This document shows, piece after piece, positions 62,566-64,000 of a DNA stretch of 64,000 nt. The stretch covers positions 1 through 64,000 of the forward strand of contig JBFHFS010000018.1 in the NCBI GenBank assembly GCA_041583495.1, in the 5' to 3' direction. The DNA is from JBFHFS01 sp041583495 (lineage in GTDB: Bacteria; Bacteroidota; Bacteroidia; Bacteroidales; Marinilabiliaceae). The notes beneath the pieces are model-generated. The model was not told where the DNA came from, ran no database searches, and saw nothing but the letters and a program-made list of their open reading frames with translations. The position numbers and the translations under genes were made by a program. Positions within the stretch are counted from its first letter, which is position 1; each line of letters opens with the position of its first letter.

Positions 62566-63147
62566 ATGTACGAATATATATCCGGAAAAATTGCACAGGA
62601 CACCCCTGCCTATGTTGTGCTGGATAACTCAGGCATAGGCTATTTCATCAACATTTCCCTTCATACCTACGAATCGGTGAAGGGAAAGGAGTCGGCAAAA
62701 CTCTATATCTACGAGCATATCCGTGAGGATGTCCATTCGTTGTACGGGTTTGCGGAGACCCGCGAACGCGATTTATTCACACTGCTAATCTCCGTGTCTG
62801 GCATTGGAGCCAACACCGCCCGAATGATGCTGTCCTCCATGTCACCCGACGAACTCCAAATAGCCATCTCCATTGAGAATGTTAACCAACTGAAGAGCAT
62901 CAAAGGGATCGGGCTGAAGACTGCCCAACGGATTATCGTGGACCTGAAAGACAAGATAGGTAAGGGGATGACCGGTGAAAAATTACCGCTTCCCGAGGAC
63001 AATACAAAAGCAGAAGAAGCGTTATCTGCATTAGTGATGTTAGGTTTTACCAAAGCCCCGTCTCAAAAGGTGATTGACAATATCTTGAGGGAAACACCCG
63101 GTATCAGGGTAGAACAAATCATCAAGCAGGCCTTGAAAGCCCTTTAG
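62566..63147 (+). CDS. ruvA: Holliday junction branch migration protein RuvA
   Basis: A 193-residue protein of normal RuvA length. The OB-fold domain starts MYEYISGKIAQDTPAYVVLD, the tandem helix-hairpin-helix region contains SVSGIGANTARMML and SIKGIGLKTAQRII, an acidic flexible linker follows, and the C-terminal RuvB-binding helices end in LKAL. It tetramerises on Holliday junctions and recruits RuvB. ATG 62566 follows a -7 box at 62531; the upstream open codons are non-coding. sprA begins 31 bases downstream, a common Bacteroidota arrangement. Confidence 0.95.
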   Translation: MYEYISGKIAQDTPAYVVLDNSGIGYFINISLHTYESVKGKESAKLYIYEHIREDVHSLYGFAETRERDLFTLLISVSGIGANTARMMLSSMSPDELQIAISIENVNQLKSIKGIGLKTAQRIIVDLKDKIGKGMTGEKLPLPEDNTKAEEALSALVMLGFTKAPSQKVIDNILRETPGIRVEQIIKQALKAL

Positions 63148-63178
63148 AATCATTCGTTAAGCCCAATTACGCTTCATC

Positions 63179-64000
63179 TTGAAAAAATATTCAAGCCATA
63201 TAATATTCAGTCTGGTTGTGACTTCCCTGTTGATGGTGTCCGGCATTTCTCCCAGTTCCGCCACCCATCTTCATACGGAAGCCTCCAACCCTTCATTCGT
63301 TACCGACACAATTGTCTCAGAGGCCGATCCCCTGCGATTGGGTATACCCGCCACGCGGGATCCAGATATGGAAGGCTCGGTTCAATCACTGCTGCCAGAC
63401 CCCAACAACACCTCATACAGAGCCGAATACGATCCGCAAACCAAGTTAGTAACCCTTTACAAAATGGTAGGCAAGATTCCTGTACGCCTGCCCTATACCA
63501 TGACCCTCAACGAATACCGTCAAAAAGAGCTGAGAGAGTCGATGATGAACTATTGGGACGAAAAAAGCCTGGATCGCGACGCACAGGCCAATGATCGCTC
63601 CAAAGGCATCCGAATTGGAGGAGAGGCAGTCGAAAGCATCTTCGGCAGCAACGTCATTAACATCAAGCCCCAGGGAATTGCAGAATTGCAGATAGGAGTT
63701 AACCATACCCGTATCGACAACCCAACCCTGCAGGAGAATATGCGCAAGACCACGACCTTCGACTTTCAGGAAAAAATTCAAATGAACATTGCCGGAAATA
63801 TCGGCGACAACCTCAAACTCGGAGTCAACTACAATACCGAAGCTACCTTTGATTTTGAGAACCAGATAAAACTGGAACACACCGGCAAAGAAGATGATAT
63901 CATCAAAAAAGTGGAAGCCGGTAATGTAACCCTTCCTCTTCCCGGGACCCTCATCACCGGCAGTCAGAGCCTCTTTGGTATCAAAACCGAGATGCAATTT
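63179..64000 (+). CDS. sprA: T9SS translocon protein SprA (Sov), N-terminal part
   Basis: 274 codons are visible and the frame is open to the right edge. The start is TTG 63179; the nearest in-frame stop upstream is TAA at 63158 and there is no ATG between. A signal peptide (about 1-30) is followed by KMVGKIPVRLPYTMTLNEYR, then the repeating signature IKPQGIAELQIGVNHTRIDN and MNIAGNIGDNLKLGVNYNTE of SprA. SprA is the giant (about 2300-2500 residues) outer-membrane channel of the type IX secretion system. Its presence fits the sorting-domain protein at 8204. Confidence 0.93.
   Translation, partial: MKKYSSHIIFSLVVTSLLMVSGISPSSATHLHTEASNPSFVTDTIVSEADPLRLGIPATRDPDMEGSVQSLLPDPNNTSYRAEYDPQTKLVTLYKMVGKIPVRLPYTMTLNEYRQKELRESMMNYWDEKSLDRDAQANDRSKGIRIGGEAVESIFGSNVINIKPQGIAELQIGVNHTRIDNPTLQENMRKTTTFDFQEKIQMNIAGNIGDNLKLGVNYNTEATFDFENQIKLEHTGKEDDIIKKVEAGNVTLPLPGTLITGSQSLFGIKTEMQF

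Noticed and set aside
63446..63997. 183-codon minus-strand frame opposite sprA
   Set aside because: It lies antisense to clearly conserved SprA sequence; no signal or domain.
1..64000. CRISPR array, tRNA or rRNA genes, prophage or integrase
   Set aside because: No regular direct repeats with spacers, no tRNA cloverleaf or rRNA sequence and no integrase or capsid genes were seen by eye; short tRNAs could still be missed without a tool.

Overview
The window comes from a member of the Bacteroidota, probably an environmental lineage near Marinilabiliales (the phylum is well supported, the order is a guess). The evidence is a ruvA-sprA pair at the right edge, a type IX secretion C-terminal sorting domain, LytS/LytTR two-component pairs, sulfatases and other carbohydrate enzymes, a SusC-like plug fragment, and promoters of the Bacteroidota form TTTG-N19-TAnnTTTG with weak Shine-Dalgarno sequences. 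No rRNA, tRNA or CRISPR array was seen.

Layout. 1-2614: the 5' end of an AsmA-like gene, a small lipoprotein, a decayed REP-associated transposase (RAYT) with an adjoining REP-like palindrome, and an alanine dehydrogenase/carboxyethylornithine synthase-like enzyme. 3236-9637: MscS channel, fatty-acid desaturase, polysaccharide deacetylase, and a type IX-exported fibre-like protein. 9850-17196: an ArsR-controlled locus with arsE/F/G-like genes, an ArsP-type permease, a second thioredoxin, TauE/SafE, rhodanese, porin, CDF and FmdE-like genes. Three copies of one palindrome (TGTTCG-N8-CGAACA) lie at its internal promoters. 17548-21628: a sulfatase, then a TetR-DoxX-peroxiredoxin unit with a matching pair of operators. 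21628-24662: a 161-bp palindromic MITE-like element, then a classical arsenic operon arsR-arsC-arsM-acr3 whose operator brackets the -7 box exactly. 24831-30018: transglutaminase-like protein, esterase plus sulfatase, and a GNAT-BKACE overlapping pair. 30127-38435: a LytTR/histidine kinase pair divergent from an RND-TolC tripartite pump. 38976-43428: an MFS permease, a ROK kinase-MurQ etherase fusion and a FucP-type permease, which look like a MurNAc/amino-sugar salvage unit. 43607-46463 (minus strand): CDGSH protein, CDGSH-glutamate-synthase fusion, DoxX, methyltransferase. 46723-52876: GH3 glycosidase, PmoA-like (DUF6807) protein, VOC protein, SDR and DoxX-like proteins. 53035-59704: YeeE/YedE transporter, a MuiA-type protein carrying a SusC-like insertion, a phosphoesterase, a beta-barrel protein and a second histidine kinase-LytTR pair. 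59939-64000: two convergent L,D-transpeptidase-like genes overlapping at their 3' ends, then ruvA and sprA (cut by the window edge).

How the parts may work together. The two ars loci are complementary. The second holds arsenate reduction, methylation and arsenite efflux. The first holds genes of the type linked to aromatic and methylated arsenicals (ArsEFG, ArsP), followed by sulfur- and metal-handling genes not normally part of ars operons. That extended, palindrome-marked locus is the best candidate here for an undescribed system. The ROK-MurQ fusion, the CDGSH-GltS fusion beside its free-standing CDGSH relative, and the MuiA protein with a SusC-plug fragment are the most unusual single proteins.
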